Positions 1-11,239 of a DNA stretch of 64,000 bases are shown here, one piece after another. The stretch's first letter is position 1. Each line of letters starts with the position of its first letter. Below the pieces are notes generated by a model. The model was given only the letters and a program-made list of their open reading frames with translations. It had not been told where the DNA came from and made no database searches. The DNA comes from Conchocele bisecta (Eukaryota; Mollusca; Bivalvia; Lucinida; Thyasiridae): contig CM055265.1 of assembly GCA_029237695.1 (NCBI GenBank), positions 45,129,331 through 45,193,330 on the forward strand. Direction: 5' to 3'. The position numbers and the translations under genes are program-made.

Positions 1-39
1 TCTTTTAAAGAACAAATAGCCCATAAACCCAAAATGTTA

Positions 40-1140
40 GTACGTCCGTCCGTCTGCACGTCCGCACGTCCGTCCGTCCGTCCGGATACCTACTATCTCT
101 GTAACCGTAAGTCAGAATTGCTTGAAACTTTGTATGCTTATTGGTCATCATCCATATATTCATTCTGTGTATCACTCATGCGGCCCATGTGTCCCAAGGT
201 CAAGGTCTAATGACTTAGAAGTTTGCGTATTATAAAATCTGCGTTAAAGTTTTTACATACCTTATTGTCACTCCCGCTTGTACGTACTACTTTACGTCCA
301 CATTTGCGTTAAAGTTTTTACGTATGTTATATCTCTGCAACCGCCTCACTCATTGACTTGAAACTTCATATGCATGTTTACCATCCTCCAGTTTGCGTTA
401 AAGTGTTTGTAAACTTTACGTTAAAGTTTTTACGTATGTTATATCTCCTCAACCGCTTCATTCATTGACTTGGAACTTCATATGTATGTTTACCATCCTC
501 CAAATATTCATTGTGCACAATACCCATGATGCCCACATGCCCAAGGTCAAGGTCAAATGTCTTAAGTTTGTGTTAAAGTCTTAGGAGCAGAGTAAAAGTT
601 GATGAGGCCAAAAGATTTTGCTGTGGTAAGATCATCAGGCAACAAATCAGGATATTGTAAATTCAACTGCTGAATTTGGGCATTCTCGCCAGGTGTATTC
701 TCAGCTCTAAATGTCTAAATATATTATTCATTCTATTCCTCGGTGGGTGTGACATCCTGGCCGCGGCCATTCTGGTATCTCCACAATCGTTACTCCAATT
801 TACTTCAAACTTCCAATACTTCCTTTTCATCATCCATATTTTCATTCTATAGCCTGCCCATGTTGTCCACATGCCCAAGGTCAAATGTCTTTGTGTTAAA
901 GTTTTTACATACCTTATATCTCCACATCACTTGCTCCGATTTACTTCCAACTTCAAATAATTCTTCCATATCATCCATATTTTCATTCTATAGCCCACCC
1001 ATGCAGCCTACATGCCCAAGATCAAGGTCAAATGACTTAAAATTTGTGTTAACCCTTAATTCAAACTTCACATAAATACACTCTTAGACCATCAAACGCC
1101 TCGACGGGCTCGACATGTATGCGGGCCACGGCCATCTGGT
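40..1140 (+). mobile_element. HL-A Helentron/pearl-like element (5' hairpin not visible)
   Basis: The element has a CCGT-rich microsatellite near 44-83. Diverged core units of about 200 bp follow, with the recurring motifs 'GTTAAAGTTTTTAC' and 'CCAAGGTCAAGGTC' (about 193 and 540). It ends at 1081-1140 in a GC-rich hairpin followed by CTGGT. The same ending (GGCC..GGCCATCTAGT) closes HL-A copies near 30961, 39332 and 42793. No transposase is visible, so it is non-autonomous. Assignment to pearl/Helentron-associated elements rests on known architecture, not on a database match. Confidence 0.6.
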
Positions 1141-1142
1141 TT

Positions 1143-1290
1143 CTTGTAAATATTCAGTTCTGATTTTGGGATCCCCCCCCCCCCCATTTGTACAGGTAAT
1201 ATATGGGATTTAGTACTAAACCCATTCACCCGGCCTTAATTTACCTCAGCTGTTGATAGGCAGTTAAACCCCAACAAATAAACAAACACA
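1143..1290 (+). mobile_element. T-family 3' end (5'-truncated retroelement/SINE tail)
   Basis: The segment runs TTGTAAATATTCAG, a C-tract, GGGATTTAGTACTAAACC, then 'CAGCTGTTGATAGGCAGTTA' and an AAC/AAA-rich tail. Similar 3' portions occur near 30838, 47022 and 28285. The shared 3' end with variable 5' truncation fits a LINE-mobilised element. Confidence 0.5.
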
Positions 1291-1635
1291 ATTTAGATAT
1301 CTCATAAATTTGTCGAACAAACAAATATTGAATGAACCCTACATGTATGTTGTAATATAGTAATATATTGCAAGCAATACTGAAGTGTATGTACAGTATA
1401 TACGGTAGCATTCACTTCAACTTGGTGCATTTTAAACATGATTTTATGCTTATCAAACTCTTATAGCCATTTATCGCGTAATCACTTCCATTCACTACAT
1501 TTTTTTTCTAATGCATATTTGTTCTGTTGATCGCTGCCCCCACCCCAGTGTGCTGGTCTCCAGTTGTTGATCAGTTTTTATGTTCCCCGAAAAAACAATT
1601 CAAGGGTACATATAATTGTCTGTCCAAGATTTGCA
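1291..1635. other. no feature recognised
   Basis: AT-rich sequence with no convincing coding or repeat signal by eye. Confidence 0.4.
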
Positions 1636-1873
1636 TTAACCCTTACACTGCTATCTTAATTTTTTGTTTTCTGCTGTTTATTTTCTATTTTCCATTTTTA
1701 TCATCAAAAACATTCTTTGACAGCACTTTTGAATAATTTACAACATGCTTTGACAGCACTTCAGAATCATTTCCATTGGAAATGATTCTGAATTGCTGTC
1801 AAAACATGTTTTTATGCAAAATATAAAAGCAACAGCAGACCACAATTGCTGTGTGTAGTGGTCTAAGGGTTAA
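1636..1873. mobile_element. TT1 palindromic MITE (TTAA-flanked)
   Basis: Bounded by TTAA-CCCTTA and CTAAGGG-TTAA. The arms carry the TT1 hallmarks TCTGCTGTTTATTTTC, TTTGACAGCACTT and AGCAACAGCAGAC around a central 'TTTCCATTGGAAATGATTC' palindrome. TTAA target duplication and CCC...GGG termini are typical of piggyBac-type non-autonomous elements, an inference made without a transposase. Confidence 0.75.
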
Positions 1874-2002
1874 AGTTTTCGACTGCCTGCTATCTCTTTT
1901 ACCGTATGTCGGATTGGCTTGATACATCATATACTTGTCATCATCCATAGTTTCATTTTGTAGCCCACCCAAGCGGCGCCTGTGCTGAAGGTCAAGGTCA
2001 AA
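1874..2002 (+). mobile_element. HL-A core fragment
   Basis: One diverged HL-A core unit beginning 'TTAAAGTTTTCGACTGC' and ending 'GAAGGTCAAGGTCAAAT'. It abuts an FB3 element directly. Confidence 0.45.
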
Positions 2003-2208
2003 TAATTCCAGCACAAAAATATTTACACAATTCCCTAACATTTTTATTGGAACTCCCACGTCGAACTACTTTCCGTAACCGTGAGGCGCAGTTAAAATAA
2101 TTCTTTAGAAAACGGAAAATAAACACATTTTCTTGATGAATTTATTTCAAATGCGGGAAAGGTTTATACCCCGATAAATTCCACAAAAAGGCCATACATT
2201 CCTATAAT
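2003..2208 (-). mobile_element. FB3 element, partial (palindrome lost)
   Basis: Shares 'ATAATTCCAGCACAAAAATA' and 'CCACAAAAAGGCCAT' with FB3 copies at 20441, 48112 and 53514. The central palindromic arm seen in complete copies is missing here. Confidence 0.65.
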
Positions 2209-2557
2209 GGTTTAAAAGTTTTTTCCGGAGTACATCGGTCAGTGTCACTGATTTCCTGTAACAAGAGTTCTCAACAATCCCAGGTCAGTCGCCTGCAAAT
2301 TAAGAGAATTAGATTGTCATTGAGAGTGTCTGTGACCTTGAATAGCGGGAAAAAAATATAATTGAATTTCATCACCGTTTACAGATGCTTTTAACGTAAA
2401 AATATAATGTTTTCTCATCCCTGGTCACGCTGTGGAAATGATGGGAAGTAACAAACGTCATGTACACCAATTTCTCCCGTGGAAGTGAGTGGTTGAGGAG
2501 GAAGGGAGAATTATTAGGGCCACGTTGAGATTTGGCGGTGCCCTTATATGTTTCGCC
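2209..2557. other. no feature recognised
   Basis: Unique-looking sequence between an FB3 fragment and a microsatellite. Nothing is supportable. Confidence 0.3.
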
Positions 2558-2853
<296 letters not shown>

Positions 2854-3005
2854 ATTTATTTTTGTCCAGCCCGCTTGCGGAAAGCAAGACAGCGTGATCA
2901 CAGTGACGTCCTTCACATTTTTGTGGAAACACTTAGCCATTTTTTTATGTCAGAGTTTCTTCAACCTTGACCTTTTTTTGTGTTTTAAGCATGCACTTAC
3001 TTCTC

Positions 3006-3085
3006 TGACATTTTGTGACGATTGGATTTGTTGCAAAATTAACACATCAAAATCCATTCCAGTTACTTAGGGGTGAAAGGGTTAA
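3006..3085. mobile_element. TT2 MITE end fragment
   Basis: Contains the TT2 right end 'GTTACTTAGGGGTGAAAGGG' followed by TTAA, as in complete copies at 29637 and 55436. Confidence 0.6.
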
Positions 3086-3582
3086 AAAAAAGAATTTTAA
3101 TGTACTGCAACTATGCATAAAGTTGTTCTGGCGTAACTAATAAGTTGACGTTGTACAGTGCCTTTATTGACATTCATGACAGGGTGGGTGGTGTATGTGT
3201 CTTGTCCAAACATGTGACATAAGATATGCAAGTCCATGTCATGGTCAGAGTGAGGAAACGAATTGTCTATCGTTCTTAGCTCGGTAGCATGCAATATAGT
3301 CGGCATATCATATTTAAAAGATTACACATTATTTGACCAACTTAAATTTTGGACATAGTCCAAATTTCGCATATCTCTTGATAATGTTAGTCAGATCATT
3401 ACCAAATTTCATCAATAGCTTTCTCACATTGACACATCCAGTGTCATTCGGGTGACCTTCATCTTCACCTTGGTGACCCTTACATTTGTGTCAATAATTT
3501 TGGTCGTACATCCGCATGTTGAATACCTCCTGATCCGTTAGTTGGATCATTACCAAACTTCATCAATTTCTTCCTCATATTG

Positions 3583-3745
3583 AGGATGGGTTGTGGCCTT
3601 GGGGTTGGAACACCTGACTTCCAATCCAGATGTTGTGGATTGAAACCTCCTTGAGCATCAAAAATACTTTCATAGTATTTCCATCCGACTGTGGTCACGT
3701 CTCTATATGACCTAAATGTTGCTGGGAGGTTAAACCCATTCACTT
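3583..3745 (+). mobile_element. tRNA-derived SINE
   Basis: A tRNA-like head (TTGTGGCCTTGGGGTTGGAA) has a B-box-like GGATTGAAACC at 3637-3647. It continues with 'ATACTTTCATAGTATTTCCA' and ends 'GGAGGTTAAACCCATTCACT', the same layout as the SINE at 57101. Confidence 0.65.
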
Positions 3746-3929
3746 GCACTTTTTCCTCATATTGATGGCTATCCACCCAGTGTCATTTGGGTGATGTTGA
3801 CCTTGGAATGAACATTTTTGGATTTACATCCAAATGTTTAAATCTCTTGATCCATTAGTTGGATCATTACAAAACTTTTAAATAGCTTCGTCACATTGAT
3901 GGCTGTCCAACCTGTGACATTTGGGTGAC

Positions 3930-4570
3930 CATGACGGTCACCCATATGTCACGGTCACCCATATGTCACAGGTTGGATAGCCATCAATGTGATGGTCACC
4001 CAAATGTCACAGGTTGGATAGCCATCAATGTGATGGTCACTCAAATTTCACAGGTTGGATAGCCATCAATGTGACACGGTCACCCAAATGTCACAGGTTG
4101 GATAGCCATCAATGTGACGTGGTCACCCAAATGTCACAGGTTGGATAGCCATCAATGTGACACGGTCACCCAAATGTCACAGGTTGGATAGCCATCAATG
4201 TGACGGTCACCCAAATGTCACAGGTTGGATAGCCATCAATGTGATGGTCACCCAAATGTCACAGGTTGGATAGCCATCAATGTGACGTGGTCACCCAAAT
4301 GTCACAGGTTGGATAGCCATCAATGTGACACGGTCACCCAAATGTCACAGGTTGGATAGCCATCAATGTGACGGTCACCCAAATGTCACAGGTTGGATAG
4401 CCATCAATGTGATGGTCACCCAAATGTCATGGGTTGGATAGCCATCAATGTGACGGTCACCCAAATGTCATGGGTTACCATCTGTTGAGTACCCAAATGC
4501 ACAGGTTGGATAGCCATCAATGTGACACGGTCACCCAAATGTCACAGGTTGGATAGCCATCAATGTGACG
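3930..4570. repeat. 41/43-bp satellite with 168-bp higher-order period
   Basis: About 14 units contain 'CACAGGTTGGATAGCCATCA'. Successive 'GGTTGG' starts are at 3971, 4012, 4053, 4096, 4139, 4182, 4223, 4264, 4307, 4350, 4391 and 4432. Linker variants (GACACGG, GACGG, GATGG, GACGTGG) recur in order, giving a 43+41+41+43 = 168-bp unit. Confidence 0.9.
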
Positions 4571-4950
4571 AAGTGGTATTGGTGGCATTGACCTTCATGT
4601 CAACAATTTTGGACATACATCCAAATGTTGAATATCTCTTGATCCGTTAGTCGGATCATCTTCAATCTTCATCAATAGCTTCCTCACATTAATGGAGATC
4701 TACCAATGTAATTTGGCTGACCTTGACTTTGGTGTCATAAATTCTGGACAGACGTCCAAATGTTGAATATCTCTTGGTCTGTTAGTCATATCATTACCAA
4801 TCTTCATAAATAGCTTCCTTACATTGATAACTATCCATCCAGTGTTATTTGGGTGACCTTGACACTCACCTTCGTGACCTTGACCATTGTGTCTATACTT
4901 TTGTATGTACATCCAAATGTTGAATATCGTGATCTGTCAGTCGGATCATA

Positions 4951-5890
4951 ATAAACTTCACCAATAGCTTCCGCACATTGATCTATCCAACCAGTGTCAT
5001 TTGTGTGACCTTGATCTTGCTGACTGTGACCTTTGTATCAATAAGTTTGGACTTCCTCATATTGTGACCTTGTTGACCTTGACCTTCGTGGTGATGGCCT
5101 TGTTTAGTGGTTGAGACACTCCCCGGCGGTCGCCTTGTATTGGTGTAACATACATGTATTATTGTGCGACCTGCCATGAGTAATTTCCCCCAGTTGACTT
5201 TACAACCATTGTATCTTCCCATTCCTCCACTGTATTAGTATCGGTCTCTAAATAGCTGGGGACCGTTTCACTAAACTTCCTACGACTAAAATGTTCGTAA
5301 GTGCAAAATTATGATAGTCTGTAAATTTCACATTAGCAATGTTTTCTTGTAAACAATTGTTGGATTTACATTTATTGAGCATAGGCTGCATATGCAGCCT
5401 ATGCTCAATAAATGTAAATCATAAACTTCACCAATAGCTTCCGCACATTGATCTATCCAACCAGTGTCATTTGTGTGACCTTGATCTTGCTGACTGTGAC
5501 CTTTGTATCAATAAGTTTGGACTTCCTCATATTGTGACCTTGTTGACCTTGACCTTCGTGGTGATGGCCTTGTTTAGTGGTTGAGACACTCCCCGGCGGT
5601 CGCCTTGTATTGGTGTAACATACATGTATTATTGTGCGACCTGCCATGAGTAATTTCCCCCAGTTGACTTTACAACCATTGTATCTTCCCATTCCTCCAC
5701 TGTATTAGTATCGGTCTCTAAATAGCTGGGGACCGTTTCACTAAACTTCCTACGACTAAAATGTTCGTAAGTGCAAAATTATGATAGTCTGTAAATTTCA
5801 CATTAGCAATGTTTTCTTGTAAACAATTGTTGGATTTACATTTATTGAGCATAGGCTGCATATGCAGCCTATGCTCAATAAATGTAAATC
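4951..5890. repeat. exact 470-bp tandem duplication
   Basis: 4951-5420 and 5421-5890 appear identical base for base. The junction lies at the end of the FB2 hairpin arm ('AATGTAAATC'). Confidence 0.93.
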
Positions 5891-5970
5891 CATCAATTGA
5901 AATTTACAGACAATCCTAAATTTGCACTTACGAACATTTTAGTCGTACGAAGGTTAGTGAAACGTGTCCC
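5728..5970. mobile_element. FB2 foldback element
   Basis: Terminal inverted repeats GGGACCGTTTCACTAA / TTAGTGAAACGTGTCCC surround a perfect hairpin with 'GCATAGGCTGCATATGCAGC' at its centre. Another complete copy is at 20025-20266. The left part is also present at 5257-5420 because of the 470-bp duplication. Confidence 0.75.
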
Positions 5971-6452
5971 TGATCTGTTAAAGGTACATGCCCACTCAGT
6001 AGGCACAAACTTTTCTTTATAGGAATTAAATAAGTCTATAATTGTGTCACTATTCCAACAGTTCTAACAATTACGAGTGCCCGCTATACAGATATAATCA
6101 TTTAGTAATATTTATTTTACTGCGGTGGTATCGGGCTATTTTCATAAGCAAACGAGTCATATTTGTTTACTATTTATACAAATTAAATGCGTCACCTGAA
6201 AAAATAATATTTTCAACAGATTATAAAGTATGATCATTGCACATCAAAAAATAAATACATAGAATAAATAGTAATTCCCGTTACGATTTTAAGGAAACAC
6301 AGTTATCACCCCGATATATGTGTGGACATTTACATCTGATGTAAAATGTATAATAATGCCAATCAATACGTGGGGTAATGGTGAATGAATGTTTATTTTG
6401 CCAGAAACTGTCTCCGATATAAAGAACATTTTGTGTGTGTATTGAGTTGGCA
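5971..6452. other. no feature recognised
   Basis: AT-rich, without visible genes or known repeats. Confidence 0.3.
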
Positions 6453-6619
6453 GTAACCCTTACTACGCTGAATTAAATTCGGTCGTCTACTGGAAAAGCC
6501 TGTTTTCACAGCACATGAGAAAAGTCTCCACTGGAGACGATTCTCATGTGCTGTCAAAAGAGGTTTTTTTTGTTAAGAATTAAGGCAAACATGAAAAATA
6601 GCAGCGTAGTGAGGGTTAA
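6453..6619. mobile_element. TT1 variant MITE ('TACTACGCTGAATTAA' subfamily)
   Basis: Bounded by GTAA-CCCTTACTACGC and GCGTAGTGAGGG-TTAA, with central inverted arms CAGCACATGAGAA / TTCTCATGTGCTG. The same subfamily lies at 60251-60464 and at the right end of the window. Confidence 0.7.
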
Positions 6620-7180
6620 TCTGATGGTTTATAGACTTCAAGACTTTTGATAATAGACAATTACATATATTTTCATCGAGAAATGAAGAAATAGAAACAG
6701 TTTTTTTAGAAATTAAATACCTTTGAATGGATATGATATCCAGCATGAAATGGGTAAATCGGAAGTGCCCCATTTATTATGGCGTGTCATGTATTCGAGG
6801 ATCAATACATCATTATGCTGAGTGTCATCTCGCTATCGTAATCACAACTGCTATTTTAGGAAAATCGTTGTCTGTATCAAGAATTGACATTTTCCTTATT
6901 CAGTCATGTTGAAATTTATTTGAAACAAAAGAGTTCAGCAAATAATCGTCTGTGATCAAGAATTGAGATTTCTCTTATTCAGTCACGTTGAAATATATTT
7001 GAAATAAAAATTGGGAAGAAATAAAAAATTTACTGCTATCAATAGTTGATATTCTTTCACTCACAGAAATCTGTGTCATTGCAATAAAAATTGGCTTATA
7101 TGGTTTTTCACTTATATTAGTGTTATACCTCATCAGCCTATGCAGAAAACCAGAACTACCATTTATCCCAAGAACTGTAA
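6620..7180. other. intergenic; about 79-bp imperfect direct repeat
   Basis: 'ATCAAGAATTGA' with downstream 'TTATTCAGTCA.GTTGAAAT' occurs at about 6876 and 6955. Nothing else recognised. Confidence 0.4.
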
Positions 7181-9100
7181 CTCTGTCTGCTGCTGTTTTA
7201 TATTTTGTCTTTTTATGCCCCCGCCACCGAATGGTGAGGGGGGGCATATAGTGTTACCGGCGTCCGTACTTACGTACGTCCCGAAACCTTAACGCTCGGG
7301 TAAATGGCTTATAATTTCTGTTTCCTTGCTCGTATCTGCTTGACATTCACACACGCATTGCTCCAATGGTCCTCTACCGCCCTGTGACAAATCCACATTT
7401 GTCCCGCCCCCGCTAAGCCCAGGGTCAAGGTCACAGACTTGGTGCGTTCGAAACCTTAACGCTCGGGTAAATGGCTTATAATTTCTGTTTCCTTGCTCGG
7501 ATCTGCTTCACATTTCACACACACAGTGCTCCAATGGTCCTCTACCGTCCTGTGACAAATCCACATTCGTCCCGCCCCCGCTAAGCCCAGGGTCAAGGTC
7601 ACAGACTTGGTGCGTTCGAAACCTTAACGCTCTGGTAAATGGCTTATAATTTATGTTTCTTTGCTCGGATCTGCTTCACATTTCACACACACAGTACTCC
7701 AATGGTCCTCTACCGTCCTGTGACAAATCCACATTCGTCCCGCCCCCGCTAAGCCCAGGGTCAAGGTCACAGACTTGGTGCGTTTGAAACCTTAACGCTC
7801 TGGTAAATGTCTTATAATTTATGTTTCTTTGCTCGGATCTGCTTCACATTTCACACACACAGTGCTCCAAAGGTCCTCTACCATCCTGTGACAAATCCAC
7901 ATTCGTCCCGCTCCCGCTAAGCCCAGGGTCAAGGTCACAGACTTGGTGCGTTCGAAACCTTAATGCTCGGGTAAATGGCTTATAATTTCTGTTTCCTTGC
8001 TCCGATCTGCTTCACATTTCACACACGCATTGCTCCAATGGTCCTCTACCGCCCTGTGGCAAATTCACATTCGTCCCGCTCCCGCTAAGCCCAGGCTCAA
8101 GGTCACAGACTTGGTACGTTCGAAACCTTAACGCTCGGGTAAATAGATTATAATTTCTGTTTCCTTGCTCCGATCTGCTTCACATTTCACACACGCATTG
8201 CTCCAATGGTCCTCAACCGCCTGTGACAAATTCACATTCGTCCCGCTCCCGCTAAGCCCAGGGTCAAGGTCACAGACTTTGTGCGTTCGAAACCTTAACG
8301 CTCGGGTAAATATATTATAATTTCTGTTTCCTTGCTCCGATCTGCTTCACATTTCACACACGCATTGCTCCAATGGTCCTCTACCGCCTGTGAAAAATTA
8401 ACATTCGTCCCGCTTCCGCTAAGCCCAGGGTCAAGGTCACAGACTTGGTGCGTTTGAAACCTTAACGCTTGGGTAAATGGCTTATAATTTTTGTTTCCTT
8501 GCTCGGATCTGCTAAGCCCAGGGTCAAGGTCACAGACTTGGTGCGTTCAAAACCTTAACGCTCGGGTAAATGGCTTATAATTTCTGTTTCCTTACTCGGA
8601 TCTGCTTCACATTTCACACACACAGTGCTCCAATGCTCCTCTACTGTCATGTGATAAATCGACATTCGTCTCACCCCCGCTAAGCCCAGGGTCCAGGTCA
8701 CAGACTTGGTGCATTCGAAACCTTAACACTCGGGGGTAAATGGCTTGTAATTTCTGTTTTTTTTTGCTCGGATCTGCTTCACATTTCACACACGCATTGC
8801 TCCAATGGACCTCTGCTGCCCTGTGACAAATCCACATTCGTCCCGCCCCCGCTAAGCCCTGGGTCAAGGTCACAGACTTGGTGCGTTCCAAACCTTAACA
8901 CTCGGGTAAATGGCTTATAATCAAATATGTCTCATTTTCTTTGGCTGCCAGCGGGGGCATTCGTGTGCCGACAGGCCACATTTCTAGTTTCTCAATAAAA
9001 TTGTTCTCAATAAAAACATGGTTTAACGGCAATCATGATTCTAAAGTGCTGTCGAACCATGTTGTTGATGATGATTAAAATAGAAAATAAACAGCAATTT
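7181..9100. mobile_element. TT1 MITE interrupted by HL-C
   Basis: The left part ('GTCTGCTGCTGTTTTATATT') stops at the HL-C start (7215). The right part (from 8989, 'CTCAATAAAAACATGG' onward) resumes after HL-C ends at 8988. Joined in order they match the TT1 arm, so HL-C inserted into a pre-existing TT1. Confidence 0.7.
7215..8988 (+). mobile_element. HL-C Helentron/pearl-like element, about ten 168-bp core units
   Basis: The 5' hairpin starts ATGCCCCCGCC and ends GGGGGGGCAT, followed by ATAGTGTTACCGGCGTCCG. The core repeats begin at about 7282, 7449, 7618, 7785, 7953, 8121, 8288, 8455, 8548 (short), 8716 and 8888. Spacing is therefore 167-169 bp apart from one truncated 93-bp unit and a last spacing of 172 bp. 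Each unit carries 'GGGTCAAGGTCACAGAC'. The 3' end is GCCACATTTCTAGT. No protein is coded, so it is a non-autonomous element. Confidence 0.8.
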
Positions 9101-10110
9101 GTCGTCTGGTGTTGTTTTATAATTTATCTTCTTTCCCAATAAACACATGATTTGACTGCACTCTTGAATCATTATACCCCCCGAGTTGTGGGGCGATATA
9201 CTGGAGTCAGGTTGTCCGTCCGTCCGTCCGTGCATCCATGCGGACGTCCGTCACTAAACTTAACATCAGCGAAATATTGTTATAACTTCTATTTCCTTCA
9301 TCTAAAATGCTTAATATTTCACACATACATCCCTGTATGGCTCTACTACCATGCTGCACTAAATCCACGACCGTCCAACCCCCGATGATCCCAAGGTCAA
9401 GGTCAAATACTTGGTCTCTTTACAAAACTTAACATCAGAGAAATATGTTATAACTTATATTTATTTCATCAAAAATTCTTAATATTTCATTTGTGCATTC
9501 CTCGAAGGTTGTACTTTCATGCTGCACCAAATCCACGACCGTCCAACCCCCGCTGATCCCAAGGTCAAGGTCAAATACTTGGTCTCTTTATAAAACTTAA
9601 CATCAGAGAAATAAGTTATAACTTCTATTTCCTTGTTAAATACTTAGTCTCTTTACAAAACTTAACATCAGAGAAATATGTTATAACTTCTATTTCTTTC
9701 ATCGAAAATTCTTAATATTTCATGCATATCATTCCTCTAAGGCTCTACTATATCATGCTGTGACAAATCCCCGCTGATCTCGCGGTCAAGGTCACATACT
9801 TAGTCTCTTTGCAAAACTTAACATCATTATTTCCTTGCTCGGATCTGCTTCACATTTCACACACACATTGCTCCAATGGACCTCTACCACCCTGTGACAA
9901 ATTCACGTTCATGCAGCCCCCGCTAAGCCCAGAGTCAAGGTCACAAGCCCACACACTTGGATTTTTTGTTACATATTTAGGGGTACCTGGGCCCATCTAG
10001 TTTCCATTGGAAATGCTTCCAAACTGCTGTCAAACCATGTTGTTGATGTGAAAAATGCAGGAAAATAAACAGCAGAATGACAAAATTTAATTCAGTATTG
10101 CAAGTGTTAA
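9101..10110. mobile_element. TT1 MITE interrupted by HL-D
   Basis: The left arm ends 'CTCTTGAATCATT' at 9173. The right arm resumes after 10001 with 'CCATTGGAAATGC' and ends AAGTG-TTAA. The break falls in the TT1 centre (AATCATTTCCATTGG), so the empty site can be reconstructed. Confidence 0.75.
9174..10001 (+). mobile_element. HL-D Helentron/pearl-like element
   Basis: The 5' hairpin ATACCCCCCGAG..GGGGCGATAT is followed by (TCCG)n at about 9208-9230. Core units of about 169 bp start at 9259, 9428, 9597, 9661 (short) and 9818 with 'CTTAACATCAG', and carry 'CCCAAGGTCAAGGTCAAATA'. The 3' end is GGGCCCATCTAGT. The last core unit resembles HL-C. Confidence 0.75.
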
Positions 10111-10975
10111 GGTAATAGGTGATAGATAGATAAACTTGACTTCAATGATAATTGCTTCGTAAGAGTGATGTGATATATGAATATAAGATATGTGAATATT
10201 GTCTTGTTACTGTATACTATATGGAGTATTGAGTTGCCATCTCCGCCATCTTTATATGTACAAGCCATCATACAGTTTCACCACTTCGTGCGTTTGACAC
10301 ATACAGCAAATAATATGACAGTAAACCAAATGAAATTTGGTGCAATACATAATAGACAGATATGACAATGGCAAGCTATAAATATTATGTCGGCAAACTA
10401 TACAAAAGAAGAGATATCTGCTCATTTCTTCCATCAATCTCAAAATAAGTTTTGATGTGTAAACTTTTCAATCTGATGCACAGTCTATATTAGTGTACAC
10501 GTTTCCCATATGTAAAGCCATATTTACTCGCATAGTAGGTGAGTAGACACCAGGGACAATACACTCAGGTCACAACTGCTTACATGTCACTGGATTTGAT
10601 AGCTAATAACAGAGTATAGTAGTGGGTTTTTATGGTATGTTGTTGTGTGGTTTGCCAGATAAAAGTGATACACTGTGCAATTTTCTGTTTATGAGGCTAT
10701 CTATAATGGTGGTTCATGTTGTTAAAAACATAGGCACAAACCTGTCCAGATAACTGACATATTTTACAGTTTGGTGTAATATAATGGATAGGAGTCCGTT
10801 CTCCGGGCCTTTCTACATGTGATTAGCCGCATTATATCATATGTTCTATCTTCACATTTTGAGTTCTTTTTCAAACGGCAGAACAGGTGAAACACACAAA
10901 GATGGCCGACTTGGCCACTCACTGTGCCATATAGGATACAGTAACGAGGCAGTATTCACATATATGTTATACATA
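10111..10975. other. no feature recognised
   Basis: AT-rich sequence of apparently low copy number. The short open frames show no protein-like composition. Confidence 0.35.
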
Positions 10976-11215
10976 CAGTCAAACCTGTGTTAACGACCAC
11001 CTGGGAATAGCGACCACCTGTCTACAACGGCCAGTTAAAAATCCCCCCGTCCAATTTTGTTCTTTATAAGACCTTGGAATAACGACCATTATTTTCATTC
11101 CCACACGGCATTTTTGTATGTGAACAGCGGCCATGTCAAGTTTTTGTCGGCAAAAAAAATAGCACCACAATCACTATTTTCCTTTAATCACAATCTGGCC
11201 GCTATCATTTAAATT
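10976..11215. mobile_element. pogo/Tigger-like terminal fragment
   Basis: Begins TA-CAGTCAAACCTGTGTTAA, followed by repeated 'GACCACC' motifs like the complete TA-flanked element at 55769. No matching right terminus was found. Its right part ('CACAATCTGGCC') recurs near 36301. Confidence 0.4.
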
Positions 11216-11239
11216 GTAACCGGTCATATCCAATTAGTC

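Larger units (their letters stand above)
3335..5890. repeat. about 200-bp tandem repeat block rich in TGACCTTGACC
   Basis: Diverged units repeat 'GATCCGTTAGTCGGATCATT', 'TCATCAATAGCTTCCTCACA' and 'GTGACCTTGACC'. The block is interrupted by a SINE (3583-3745) and a 41/43-bp satellite (3930-4570), and it ends in a 470-bp duplication. Fragments of the same family occur at 45788-46005 and, inverted, at 52640-52790. It may be the core of another HL family, but no terminal hairpins were found. Confidence 0.6.

Noticed and set aside
4983..5692. Two identical 79-residue frames as a duplicated gene
   Set aside because: They fall in the repeat block and are identical only because of the 470-bp duplication. 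There is no protein-like signal.
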